Positions 1 to 6,754 of a stretch of 8,269 nt of DNA are shown piece by piece. Positions within the stretch are counted from its first letter, which is position 1; each line of letters opens with the position of its first letter. Below the pieces are notes generated by a model. That model saw only the letters and a program-made list of their open reading frames with translations. It did not search any database and was not told the origin of the DNA. The position numbers and the translations under genes are program-made. The DNA is from JBECKQ01 sp040235375 (GTDB taxonomy: Bacteria; Planctomycetota; Phycisphaerae; UBA1845): positions 1 through 8,269 of the forward strand of contig JBECKQ010000147.1 in assembly GCA_040235375.1 (NCBI GenBank). The letters run 5' to 3'.

Positions 1-1
1 G

Positions 2-3000
2 ATCAGTGTTGCGGATACGCCGCTTCCCCCGGGCACGCAAATCGACCGTGTCGCCATTTCCGACGGCCGCGCTTGCGTTGATCTCACGCTGCCCGCGGGC
101 GCCCTCACCGATCCTGCCGACCTGCACCTGGACGACGTGTTCCGGATCATCTCCGTTGTGGTCGATCCGAATCGTGAGCTTGGCGGTGTCGCGGTGCGTG
201 TGCGCGGTTCCGCGGACGAGCCTTATCAATCGCTCGATGACCTGATCCCGGCGTCGGAGCCGGAGCCGTATGTTCACCTCGTGGAGGACGCCGGTAGCCC
301 GGCGCGAAGCGGTGCGGATCGCTCAGGCGTGCAGCCGCGGTCAGGGCCGGTCAGCGATGCCGGCCGGCAGCCGAGCGGGGCCCTTTCCGGCGTGACCGTC
401 TTCGCGACCGCGGGCCACGGCTGGACGGCCGGTTCGTCGTCGTGGTTCCTGCAACGGCCGCTGCTGCTCGACATGATCGAGGACTACGGCAACATCGACC
501 AGTTGAACTACTTCGTCCACTATCTGTTCAACGCCGGCGCGACCGTCGTACCGTTCCGCCCGGTCGGCTACCAGGACAACGAGATCGTCCTTGACCAGGA
601 CGATCCGGAAGTGACCTATGCCGGCAGTTGGTCGAACAGCAGTTCGTCTCCTTACTACGAGAACGGGCGCACGGTCAGCGGCGTCCACTACCGGTTTGCG
701 GTCGCCGCCGCCAGCGAGACGGCGACGGCCCGGTACACGCCGGACATCCCCGCGGCCGGCTTCTACCCCGTGTACACGTGGGCGCTCGACGGCAGCAACC
801 GCACGACGCAGCTCTACCGGATAAGCCACAGCGGCGGCGTGACCGAGGTCGTTGTCGATCACCGCATGGTCGGCCGCGGCTGGGTGTGGCTGGGCAACTA
901 CTGGTTCGAGCCCGGCACCGGCGGGTACGTCGAGATCAGCAACGAATCGGCGGAAGGCGGCAACGTCATCGCCGATGCCATCCGGTTCGGCAACGGCATG
1001 GGCAACGTCGTGGGCGACGGCCCCGGCACCGTCAGCGGATATCCGCGCGACGAAGAGGCGCAGCGCTACTGGGCGGAGTCGGAAACCGCGGTCAACGCCG
1101 TCGGCATGCCCAGCTCGATCTACAACTGCTGTTCCTCCGATCAGGACGACAACGTCGGCACGGCCGCCCGCTGGGCGCGGGAGATGAACGACACGGCGTA
1201 CAACTCGGACCGCTGGCGGCGGATCTACATCGAGTTCCACAGCAACGCCTCGAACGGCTCGGCTCGCGGAACGATGGCACTCGTCACCGGCAACGCCACG
1301 ACGTACCAGGACGAATACGCCACGATTCTCGGCGACGAGATCGAGCAGGACATGCAGATCCTCGACTCCGGCTTCGAATACAACTGGGCTTCGCTGTCCA
1401 ACCCGTACGCCGGCTCGTACGGCGCCATCAGCACGTCGAACAACAGCAACGAGTTCGACGCGACGATTCTTGAAGTCGCCTTCCACGATAACGCCCAGGA
1501 CGCCGCGCTGATGCTCGATCCGAAAGTCCGCGACGCGGTGGCGCGCTCCAGCCTTCAGGGAATCGTGAAGTTCCTCAACTGGCAGTCAGGCGGCGCGATC
1601 CCGCTGGCCTTTCTGCCCACGCCGCCCCGACACGTGCGGGCGACCGCCAACGGATCGGGCGGTGTGGTCATCGCCTGGGATGCGCCGCTGGCGGGAGAGG
1701 CGTACGGCGATCCCGCCACCGGTTATCGCGTTTATCGTTCCTTCAATGGACGCGGCTTCGATTCCGGCACGGACGTGGGCAACGCGCTGGCCACCGTCCT
1801 GAACGACCTGCCGGCGAACATAACCGTCTACTTCCGCGTGGCCGCGTACAACGATGGCGGCGAGTCGCTGCCGTCGGCGGTCGTGGCGGTGCGCCGGCCG
1901 GCCAGCGGGACCGCGGCATGCCTGATCGTGAACGGATTCGATCGCGTGGACCGCTCGCTCGATCCGCGGCAGACCCTGGCGGGCGTCGGTACGCTGCGGC
2001 GACCGATCCTTGGCAAGGTCAACTCGTTCGACTACGTCATCCAGCATGCCGAGGCCATGGCCGCGGCGAGCGTGACCTTCGATTCCTGCGAGAACGACAG
2101 CGTAATCGATGCGGACGTGCCTCTGGGGAACTACTCCGCGGTGGACTGGATCTGCGGCGAGGAATCCTCGGCGGACAACACGTTTGACGCGACCGAGCAG
2201 TCGCTCATCACCGCGTACTGCAACGCCGGCGGCAACGTGTTCGTCAGCGGCGCGGAAATCGCGTGGGACCTTGATCATCTCAATAACGGGCGATCGTTTT
2301 ACAACAACTACTTGAAGGCCGGCTACGTCGGTGATGACGCCGGCACCTATACGGTTGTGACCTCGGCGGGGTCGATCTTCAGCGGTATCCCGTCGCTCAC
2401 TTTCGACGATGGCGCCCTTTTCTACGACGTGGAGTATCCCGATGTCTTGACGCCGTCCGGTGGCAGTGTCACCGCATTGACGTATTCCGGCGGTGCCGGC
2501 GGGACAGCCGGCGTCGTCTTCGCCGGCCCCTTCCGGATCGTCAACTTCGGCTTCCCCTTCGAGACCATCACCGATCCCGCACGCCGTAGCGACGTAATGG
2601 GAGCGATCATGAACTTCTTCGACGTGGGCACCAACGGGCCGCCCGTGCCCGTCGAAGTCATTGTCGAATCGCGCGACCCCGGCGGCGCCGTCACGCCTCC
2701 GCCGGCCTATACCGAGCAGGGCTCCTGGATCAGCGGCCCCGTCAAGAGCACGGCCGCGGGCGTGATCGGCACGGGCAGCCGCTACACCGAGTATTCGCTG
2801 CCGAACACCGGGACGGACAACGCCACCTTCGTGCCCGCCATCGCTGCACCCGGCAAGTACGACGTCTCCGTCACCTGGGGCAACGAGGCCGATTGCACCA
2901 ATGCCCAGTTCACCGTCCGGCACCATAACGGCGAGACGGCTCAGCTCCAGAGCCAGCGACCCGACGCCCTCGGCATCATCAGCAATCACAACCGCTGGAT

Positions 3001-3334
3001 CTCGCTCGGTGAGTATTGGCTTGACGCCGGCCAGGACGCGAACACGGCCTCGGTGAATCTGTCGGAAGAGACGATCACCGGCCAGCCGTACAGCGGCTAT
3101 CCGCCGAGGTTCTATGCGGACGCCGTCCGCTTCAGCCCCATCAGAGGCTGGCCCAATGGCGACACCAACGGCGACGGGCGCGTCGATATCGACGACTATC
3201 TGTCGCTGCCCGACTGTCTCAGCGGGCCCGGTGGAGGTTATGCTCAGTCCTCGTGCGAAGACTTCGACTTCGACGTCGACGGCGACGTCGATCTGGCCGA
3301 CGTCGAGGCCTTCCAACACGTCTTCACCCCGTAG
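2..3334 (+). CDS. Multidomain N-acetylmuramoyl-L-alanine amidase (Amidase_3) with golvesin-like, FnIII, GATase-like and dockerin-like domains; 5' end outside window
   Basis: The frame is open from base 2 with no stop, so the gene begins upstream. A GTG at 137 lies inside a GerMN-like segment and is unlikely to be the start. Numbering the 1110 visible residues from base 2: residues 1-90 look GerMN-like (LPPGT..., DGRACVDL). The Amidase_3 zinc-hydrolase motifs are H139 (TAGHGW), E160, H413 (EFHSNA) and catalytic-type E491 (EVAFHDN), so all four key residues are present. A golvesin/xanthan-lyase-type domain (about 194-332, WVWLGNYWF, VIADAIRF) is inserted between E160 and H413. FnIII follows at 539-633, then a class I glutamine-amidotransferase-like fold (638-876, SGAEIAWDLD, no obvious nucleophilic Cys), a second golvesin-like domain (883-1047, WISLGEYWL, FYADAVRF), and a dockerin-like pair of Ca loops (1052-1110, DTNGDGRVDIDD and DFDVDGDVDLADV). 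The family cleaves the MurNAc-L-Ala bond of peptidoglycan. Export is inferred because the signal peptide lies outside the window. Natural substrate is uncertain. Confidence 0.88.
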   Translation: MSVADTPLPPGTQIDRVAISDGRACVDLTLPAGALTDPADLHLDDVFRIISVVVDPNRELGGVAVRVRGSADEPYQSLDDLIPASEPEPYVHLVEDAGSPARSGADRSGVQPRSGPVSDAGRQPSGALSGVTVFATAGHGWTAGSSSWFLQRPLLLDMIEDYGNIDQLNYFVHYLFNAGATVVPFRPVGYQDNEIVLDQDDPEVTYAGSWSNSSSSPYYENGRTVSGVHYRFAVAAASETATARYTPDIPAAGFYPVYTWALDGSNRTTQLYRISHSGGVTEVVVDHRMVGRGWVWLGNYWFEPGTGGYVEISNESAEGGNVIADAIRFGNGMGNVVGDGPGTVSGYPRDEEAQRYWAESETAVNAVGMPSSIYNCCSSDQDDNVGTAARWAREMNDTAYNSDRWRRIYIEFHSNASNGSARGTMALVTGNATTYQDEYATILGDEIEQDMQILDSGFEYNWASLSNPYAGSYGAISTSNNSNEFDATILEVAFHDNAQDAALMLDPKVRDAVARSSLQGIVKFLNWQSGGAIPLAFLPTPPRHVRATANGSGGVVIAWDAPLAGEAYGDPATGYRVYRSFNGRGFDSGTDVGNALATVLNDLPANITVYFRVAAYNDGGESLPSAVVAVRRPASGTAACLIVNGFDRVDRSLDPRQTLAGVGTLRRPILGKVNSFDYVIQHAEAMAAASVTFDSCENDSVIDADVPLGNYSAVDWICGEESSADNTFDATEQSLITAYCNAGGNVFVSGAEIAWDLDHLNNGRSFYNNYLKAGYVGDDAGTYTVVTSAGSIFSGIPSLTFDDGALFYDVEYPDVLTPSGGSVTALTYSGGAGGTAGVVFAGPFRIVNFGFPFETITDPARRSDVMGAIMNFFDVGTNGPPVPVEVIVESRDPGGAVTPPPAYTEQGSWISGPVKSTAAGVIGTGSRYTEYSLPNTGTDNATFVPAIAAPGKYDVSVTWGNEADCTNAQFTVRHHNGETAQLQSQRPDALGIISNHNRWISLGEYWLDAGQDANTASVNLSEETITGQPYSGYPPRFYADAVRFSPIRGWPNGDTNGDGRVDIDDYLSLPDCLSGPGGGYAQSSCEDFDFDVDGDVDLADVEAFQHVFTP

Positions 3335-3403
3335 CCCGTCGCGACGCTGGGCATTGCCGGCACTCGTTACCACGATGTTGCACTTTCGACCGGCCGCGTC
3401 GTG

Positions 3404-3416
3404 CAAGTGTCACTTG
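3404..3416. promoter_or_regulatory. Perfect 13-base palindrome overlapping the -35, operator candidate
   Basis: CAAGTG-T-CACTTG is a perfect 6+1+6 inverted repeat. Its last three bases are the first three of the -35 candidate TTGAAG (3414-3419). A further CACTT half-site lies at 3381-3385. TTGCAC at 3378-3383 is also inverted against GTGCAA at 3401-3406. A dyad over a -35 is a typical repressor position, and small toxin-antitoxin-like operons are often autoregulated this way. The binding protein is unknown; a product of the two downstream genes is inferred, not shown. Confidence 0.45.
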
Positions 3417-3441
3417 AAGTCTTGGCGCGTAATGTTACACT
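3414..3441 (+). promoter_or_regulatory. Sigma70-type promoter candidate for the DUF4258-DUF2283 operon
   Basis: TTGAAG (3414-3419, 4 of 6 to consensus) and TACACT (3436-3441, 4 of 6) are separated by 16 bases. TG at 3433-3434 sits one base before the -10, as in an extended -10 element. Transcription would begin near 3448, only about six bases before the ATG at 3454. No Shine-Dalgarno sequence lies in that gap, so a nearly leaderless mRNA is possible. Confidence 0.45.
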
Positions 3442-3453
3442 CCACCCGTCAGA

Positions 3454-3690
3454 ATGAAGAGAGAGGAAAAGCAACTCCGATACGAAGAGCATGCCAGGAA
3501 GCGCATGCGCCAGCGGGGCATTACGGAAGATCAAGTCACCGAGACGGTTCGCAGCCCGGATCAACGAGGCCCCGCGCGACGTAAGGGGGCCGAAAAGCTG
3601 GCTAGGCGGTTTTCGAAGACTCGGCGGATTATCGTGATTGTCGAAGAAGAACAAGAGTTCATCCGAATAATAAGCGCCTACAAAGGCTAG
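3454..3690 (+). CDS. DUF4258 family protein, possible toxin-like partner
   Basis: This 78-residue basic protein matches what I know of DUF4258. It has an N-terminal HARKRMRQRGI block (H13 to I23), a DQV continuation at 26-28, a variable Arg/Lys-rich middle (33-57), and a C-terminal beta-rich segment RRIIVIVEEEQEFIRIISAY. Length is normal for the family. The ATG at 3454 keeps the conserved HA-R-RM block; the next Met (18) would remove it. No ribosome binding site is visible, but a promoter candidate ends 12 bases upstream. The stop overlaps the next gene's AGGAG, indicating an operon with the DUF2283 gene six bases on. DUF4258 has no settled function. A toxin-like role is inferred from small size, basic charge and pairing. 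Hand-counted lines in this region are about 48-58% GC, against about 70-75% in lines of the large neighbouring genes, which hints at horizontal acquisition. Confidence 0.82.
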   Translation: MKREEKQLRYEEHARKRMRQRGITEDQVTETVRSPDQRGPARRKGAEKLARRFSKTRRIIVIVEEEQEFIRIISAYKG

Positions 3691-3693
3691 GAG
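3689..3693 (+). promoter_or_regulatory. Ribosome binding site overlapping the upstream stop codon
   Basis: AGGAG shares its first two bases with the TAG stop (3688-3690) of the DUF4258 gene and lies three bases before the ATG at 3697. The spacing is short, but the overlap suggests the second gene is translated by re-initiation or coupling, keeping the two products in proportion. Confidence 0.55.
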
Positions 3694-3696
3694 CGC

Positions 3697-3987
3697 ATGA
3701 TCAGCACCCGGACAGTCGGTTTCGAGATTTCCATAAGCGCCCGCGATGACGGAACGCTGGAAGCCGTATACATTCGCCTGACTTCCAACAAGGTGGCGAG
3801 AACGAAAGAGGTGCCCGGTACAGATGAGGTGCTTGCCGATTACGATTCGGGCGGCAAGCTCGTGGGCATCGAAATCCTGTCGCCGGTTCAGTTAAAGAAG
3901 CTCGTCCAGTTGGTGGATGTACCGCGTCGAGAATCGTTTAGACGGTTCATTCGGACCGCCGCCCCGAAAGAACTGGTCAATGCCTAG
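3697..3987 (+). CDS. DUF2283 family protein, possible antitoxin-like partner
   Basis: This 96-residue protein carries the DUF2283 core: an EAVYIRLTSNKVARTKEV segment, equivalent to the family's D-x-LYI-x-L pattern, followed by VLADYDSGGKLVGIEILSP (the ...DYD-x-x-G-x-x-VGIEIL signature). The N-terminal half is a predicted small beta sheet. The C-terminal tail (about residues 68-96, VQLVDVPRR...FIRTAAPKELV) is longer than the minimal domain. It lies six bases after the DUF4258 stop with an AGGAG overlapping that stop, so the two are almost certainly co-transcribed. From memory, DUF4258 and DUF2283 genes are found side by side in many bacteria, which suggests the products act together, but I know of no settled biochemical function. 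The antitoxin label is an inference from arrangement only. Local GC is near 55% in hand-counted lines. Confidence 0.82.
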   Translation: MISTRTVGFEISISARDDGTLEAVYIRLTSNKVARTKEVPGTDEVLADYDSGGKLVGIEILSPVQLKKLVQLVDVPRRESFRRFIRTAAPKELVNA

Positions 3988-4049
3988 ACGTGTCCGTATG
4001 ACTTATCTGTCTACTCGCGCCTCAAATCTGACTAGCACCGCCGCGCGAG

Positions 4050-4068
4050 GCCGCCTTTCGAAGGTGGC
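4050..4068. repeat. GC-rich inverted repeat between the DUF2283 gene and the next gene
   Basis: GCCGCCTT (4050-4057) can pair with AAGGTGGC (4061-4068) around a TCG loop, giving eight pairs including one G-U. No T tract follows, so it is not a classic intrinsic terminator. It lies just ahead of the TAGAAT box (4079-4084), so it could be an operator, a weak terminator for the two-gene operon, or chance in GC-rich DNA. Confidence 0.3.
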
Positions 4069-4078
4069 GGCGGGCCTG

Positions 4079-4084
4079 TAGAAT
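4079..4084 (+). promoter_or_regulatory. -10-like box TAGAAT next to the start of the membrane-fused spermidine-synthase-like gene
   Basis: TAGAAT matches TATAAT at five of six positions. The best -35 at a 17-base spacing is TTTCGA (4056-4061), which is poor. If it is used, transcription would begin near 4091, after the ATG at 4088 and just before the in-frame ATG at 4094. This raises the possibility of a leaderless mRNA starting at the second Met. Confidence 0.3.
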
Positions 4085-4087
4085 CAC

Positions 4088-6727
4088 ATGTCTATGCGTT
4101 TGGCCGCAACTCTGCTTTACGTCTGCTTCTTCGTCTCCGGCGTATCCGCCCTGATCTACGAGATCGTCTGGCAGCGCATGCTGACCCTGGTGTTCGGCGT
4201 GAGCACGTGGAGCATCGCCGCGGTGCTCACCGCGTACATGGCCGGCCTGGCGCTCGGCGCGTGGGCCTTCGGCCGAATCGCCGATCGAATGTCCAGGCTG
4301 ACGCGCGGATACGCAGCGATCGAGCTGTCCATCGGCGCCGTCGGCATCGCCGTGTCGTTCGCCATCGGTCCGATTCTCCAGGCGTACGTCCAGATCGATC
4401 ACGCCACCCACCCCGGGCCTTACGTGGGCAGCCTGATTCGCTTCGGGCTGTCCCTGGCGGCGCTGATCGTACCCTGCACGCTGATCGGTGCGACCGTGCC
4501 GTTCATGACGAGGCTTGTCACCCGGCGGACGGGCGCGGTCGGCTCGGGCTTCGGCTCGATCTACGCCATCAACACGCTGGGAGCGGTGGTCGGCGCGGGG
4601 CTGGCCGGCTTCGTTCTGATACGGGTCATCGGCATGCACGCGGCGATCGTCGTGGCCGTCGCCGGTAATGCGGTCGCGGGCTTGCTTGCCCTGAGCCTGG
4701 GGCGATGGGTGGAGGGGGCGGCGCGTACTCCGCGGCCGGAGGCGCCGATTGCGCCCACCGCCATGCCCGAGCCAACCGCCTTCGATCGGCGCGGCGCCGT
4801 GCTGCTCATCGCCGGCCTGACCGGACTGGCCGCCCTGGGCTACGAAGTCGCCTGGTCGCGGCTGCTGGCCATCTACACGCTCAATAGCATCTACGTCTTC
4901 ACGATGATCCTGACCGTCTACCTGGCCGGCCTGAGCATCGGCAGCGGACTATCGGCCCGCCTGACGCGCAGAGATCCTGATCGCGTGTGGTTGTACGTCG
5001 GCCTTGTGCAGATGGCGCTGGCCATGCTGGCGCCTCTCGTTCTGGCGGTGACGCAGTCGGCGGCGACGTGGGGATCGGAATACGAATACCGCTCGGCGAC
5101 GTACGTCTTCCTGCTCGAATACAGCATGGCCGCGGTGGTCGTTTTCCTGCCGACGGTTCTGCTCGGGATGACACTGCCGCTGCTGGTTTCGCTGCTGCCG
5201 GGCGGAGAGTCGGCGGCGGGCCGGATCGTCGGCAAGGTCTACGCTTCCAACTCGATCGGCACGATCCTCGGGGCGGCGACGACGGGCTTGGTTCTGATAC
5301 CTTGGCTGGGAATCCGCAGCACGCTGATGGTCTTCGCCCTGCTGAACTTCTGCATCGGCTGCTACGGCGCGGCAGCGTCTTTGCGCACGGGATCGGTCCG
5401 GCTCGGCCGGCTGATACCGGTCGCGTCGGTGCTGCTCGTGGCGCTGTCGTTGCTCGTGCCCTTCGGCACGCAGTTCATCCGCCCCGTGACCGCCGGCGAC
5501 CAGGCCATCCTCTACTATGCCGAAGGCAACAACGCCGTGGTGCACATCGCCCAGACGCGGGGGGCGATGAATCGCGATTACCGCGTGCTCTACGTCGATA
5601 GCCAGTCCATTGCCGGAACGTCGGACGAAATCACCACCAATCAGAAGATGCTCGCCCATCTTCCCCTGCTGCTGCACCCTGACCCGCAGGTGGCCCTCAA
5701 CATCGGGTACGGCAGTGGCGGCACGTCGTACTCGATGCTGCTGCATCACGTGCGGACCCATTGCGTCGAGATCGAGAAGGCAGTGCCGGCCGGGGCGAGG
5801 TTCTTTGTCGAACAGAACGGTGGCGTCGTGGGCCTCGAGAAAGGGCTGGACCGCAGCCGGACGGATTTCCAACTGATCATCGACGACGCCCGGAGCTGGC
5901 TCAACCGCGCGGTCGAGCCGTACGATGTCATTACCGACGATGCCACACGCCTTCAGTACCGCGGCAATGGAAATCTCTACACGGTCGAGTGCTTCGAGCT
6001 CATCAAGAGCAAGCTCACGCCGTTCGGCGTCGCCTGCGTGTGGCTGCCCATCACCGGCGTCGAGCTCGAGCCGCTGCGCATGGTCGTGCGCTCGTTCGTT
6101 CACGTCTTCCCCCACACGAGCATCTGGTACATGAACAACCTGCCGAACGATTTCATGCTGCTCATCGGCACGCCCCAGAAGCTGTTCATCGACATCCCCG
6201 ATTGGCAGGAGCGGATGGCGGATCCCCAGCTCGCCGAGGACCTGAAGCTGATCCACCTCGACGATCCGTATAAGCTCGCGTCGTGTCTGCTCGTTGCGGA
6301 GGACAACGTCCGCCGTTTCGCCGGCGACGGACCGCTGCACACGGACGACCGGCCGCTCCTGGATTATTTGACCCATGCGGACATGTACCGCGACACGCTG
6401 GCCGAGAACCTGCGTGCCCTGATGGCCTGCCGGTCGGACATCGCCCCGTACGTCCGCTGCCCGGACGGGGCGGATTCGGACGGCGATGGCGAGCAGCGGC
6501 TGGCCCGCTGGCAGAAGGTGGCGGAACTCGTGAACCGCGGGCACATCGCGGCGCGTGAGTGGGACCCGCACGCAGCGGGGGATTTCTATCGCCGGGCTCA
6601 CGAACTGGTGCCCCGGGATGCCGGGATTGCCGAACTGGCGGGGATGCCCATCCAAACGGAGACCGACAAGACCGGCATTGGCACGGCCGCCGAAAAAGGG
6701 CTCGACTCGACCGGCGGTTTCCGTTAG
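4088..6727 (+). CDS. Membrane-fused spermidine synthase-like protein (duplicated polytopic domain plus aminopropyltransferase-like domain)
   Basis: This 879-residue protein has two parts. Residues 1-460 are hydrophobic, with roughly 12-13 likely membrane segments and a clear internal duplication (17-67 resembles 246-296; 130-194 resembles 356-420). A hydrophilic linker runs from about 207 to 233. Residues about 475-770 resemble the spermidine/spermine synthase (PF01564-like) Rossmann domain: a glycine-rich SAM loop (NIGYGSGGTS, 538-547), an acidic strand end (VEIEKAV, 560-566), IIDDARSWL (597-605) and YDVITDD (612-618). The rest (about 800-853) is helical and vaguely TPR-like. The family uses decarboxylated SAM to transfer an aminopropyl group, but the usual polyamine-binding Tyr-His-Glu aligns with N518-Q519-K520 and the second acidic residue of the D-x-x-D-P motif aligns with R621, so the true reaction is unknown. 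Start: ATG 4088 or ATG 4094; neither has a Shine-Dalgarno sequence. It appears to be a single-gene unit. Confidence 0.85.
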   Translation: MSMRLAATLLYVCFFVSGVSALIYEIVWQRMLTLVFGVSTWSIAAVLTAYMAGLALGAWAFGRIADRMSRLTRGYAAIELSIGAVGIAVSFAIGPILQAYVQIDHATHPGPYVGSLIRFGLSLAALIVPCTLIGATVPFMTRLVTRRTGAVGSGFGSIYAINTLGAVVGAGLAGFVLIRVIGMHAAIVVAVAGNAVAGLLALSLGRWVEGAARTPRPEAPIAPTAMPEPTAFDRRGAVLLIAGLTGLAALGYEVAWSRLLAIYTLNSIYVFTMILTVYLAGLSIGSGLSARLTRRDPDRVWLYVGLVQMALAMLAPLVLAVTQSAATWGSEYEYRSATYVFLLEYSMAAVVVFLPTVLLGMTLPLLVSLLPGGESAAGRIVGKVYASNSIGTILGAATTGLVLIPWLGIRSTLMVFALLNFCIGCYGAAASLRTGSVRLGRLIPVASVLLVALSLLVPFGTQFIRPVTAGDQAILYYAEGNNAVVHIAQTRGAMNRDYRVLYVDSQSIAGTSDEITTNQKMLAHLPLLLHPDPQVALNIGYGSGGTSYSMLLHHVRTHCVEIEKAVPAGARFFVEQNGGVVGLEKGLDRSRTDFQLIIDDARSWLNRAVEPYDVITDDATRLQYRGNGNLYTVECFELIKSKLTPFGVACVWLPITGVELEPLRMVVRSFVHVFPHTSIWYMNNLPNDFMLLIGTPQKLFIDIPDWQERMADPQLAEDLKLIHLDDPYKLASCLLVAEDNVRRFAGDGPLHTDDRPLLDYLTHADMYRDTLAENLRALMACRSDIAPYVRCPDGADSDGDGEQRLARWQKVAELVNRGHIAAREWDPHAAGDFYRRAHELVPRDAGIAELAGMPIQTETDKTGIGTAAEKGLDSTGGFR

Positions 6728-6730
6728 CAT
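6702..6730 (+). promoter_or_regulatory. Weak promoter candidate ahead of the pilin-like gene
   Basis: TCGACT (6702-6707, 4 of 6) and TAGCAT (6725-6730, 4 of 6) are 17 bases apart. They overlap the last codons and the TAG stop of the preceding gene. A transcript from here would start near 6737 and include the whole foldable leader at 6755-6833. The match is modest, and co-transcription with the upstream gene cannot be excluded. Confidence 0.25.
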
Positions 6731-6754
6731 AGGAGATCGGACAAGGGGGGAATG

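Noticed and set aside
341..1486. Open - frame opposite the amidase and golvesin-like insert
   Set aside because: Low-complexity Val/Arg/Ala/Asp composition; the sense frame carries catalytic motifs.
3334..3352. Possible terminator hairpin after the amidase gene (GCCC...GGGC)
   Set aside because: The stem is interrupted by a three-base bulge, the apical loop is too small, and no T tract follows.
1586..3406. Long open frame on the - strand (about 600 codons)
   Set aside because: It lies opposite the amidase gene, whose + frame encodes recognisable domains throughout. The antisense translation is Arg/Ala/Val/Gly-rich with no motif, as expected for the shadow of a high-GC gene.
3454..3987. The two small genes as a CRISPR-associated or restriction module
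   Set aside because: The sequences match DUF4258 and DUF2283 patterns; no nuclease, methylase or Cas motif and no repeat array is present.
6470..6490. DSDGDG stretch (residues 796-801) in the spermidine-synthase-like protein as an EF-hand Ca loop
   Set aside because: The acidic residue expected at loop position 12 is absent (R807) and there is no second loop; probably a flexible acidic linker.
4949..6730. Long open frame on the - strand opposite the spermidine-synthase-like gene
   Set aside because: The + frame has the SAM-loop and membrane repeats. The antisense product is Arg/Gln/Val-rich and featureless.
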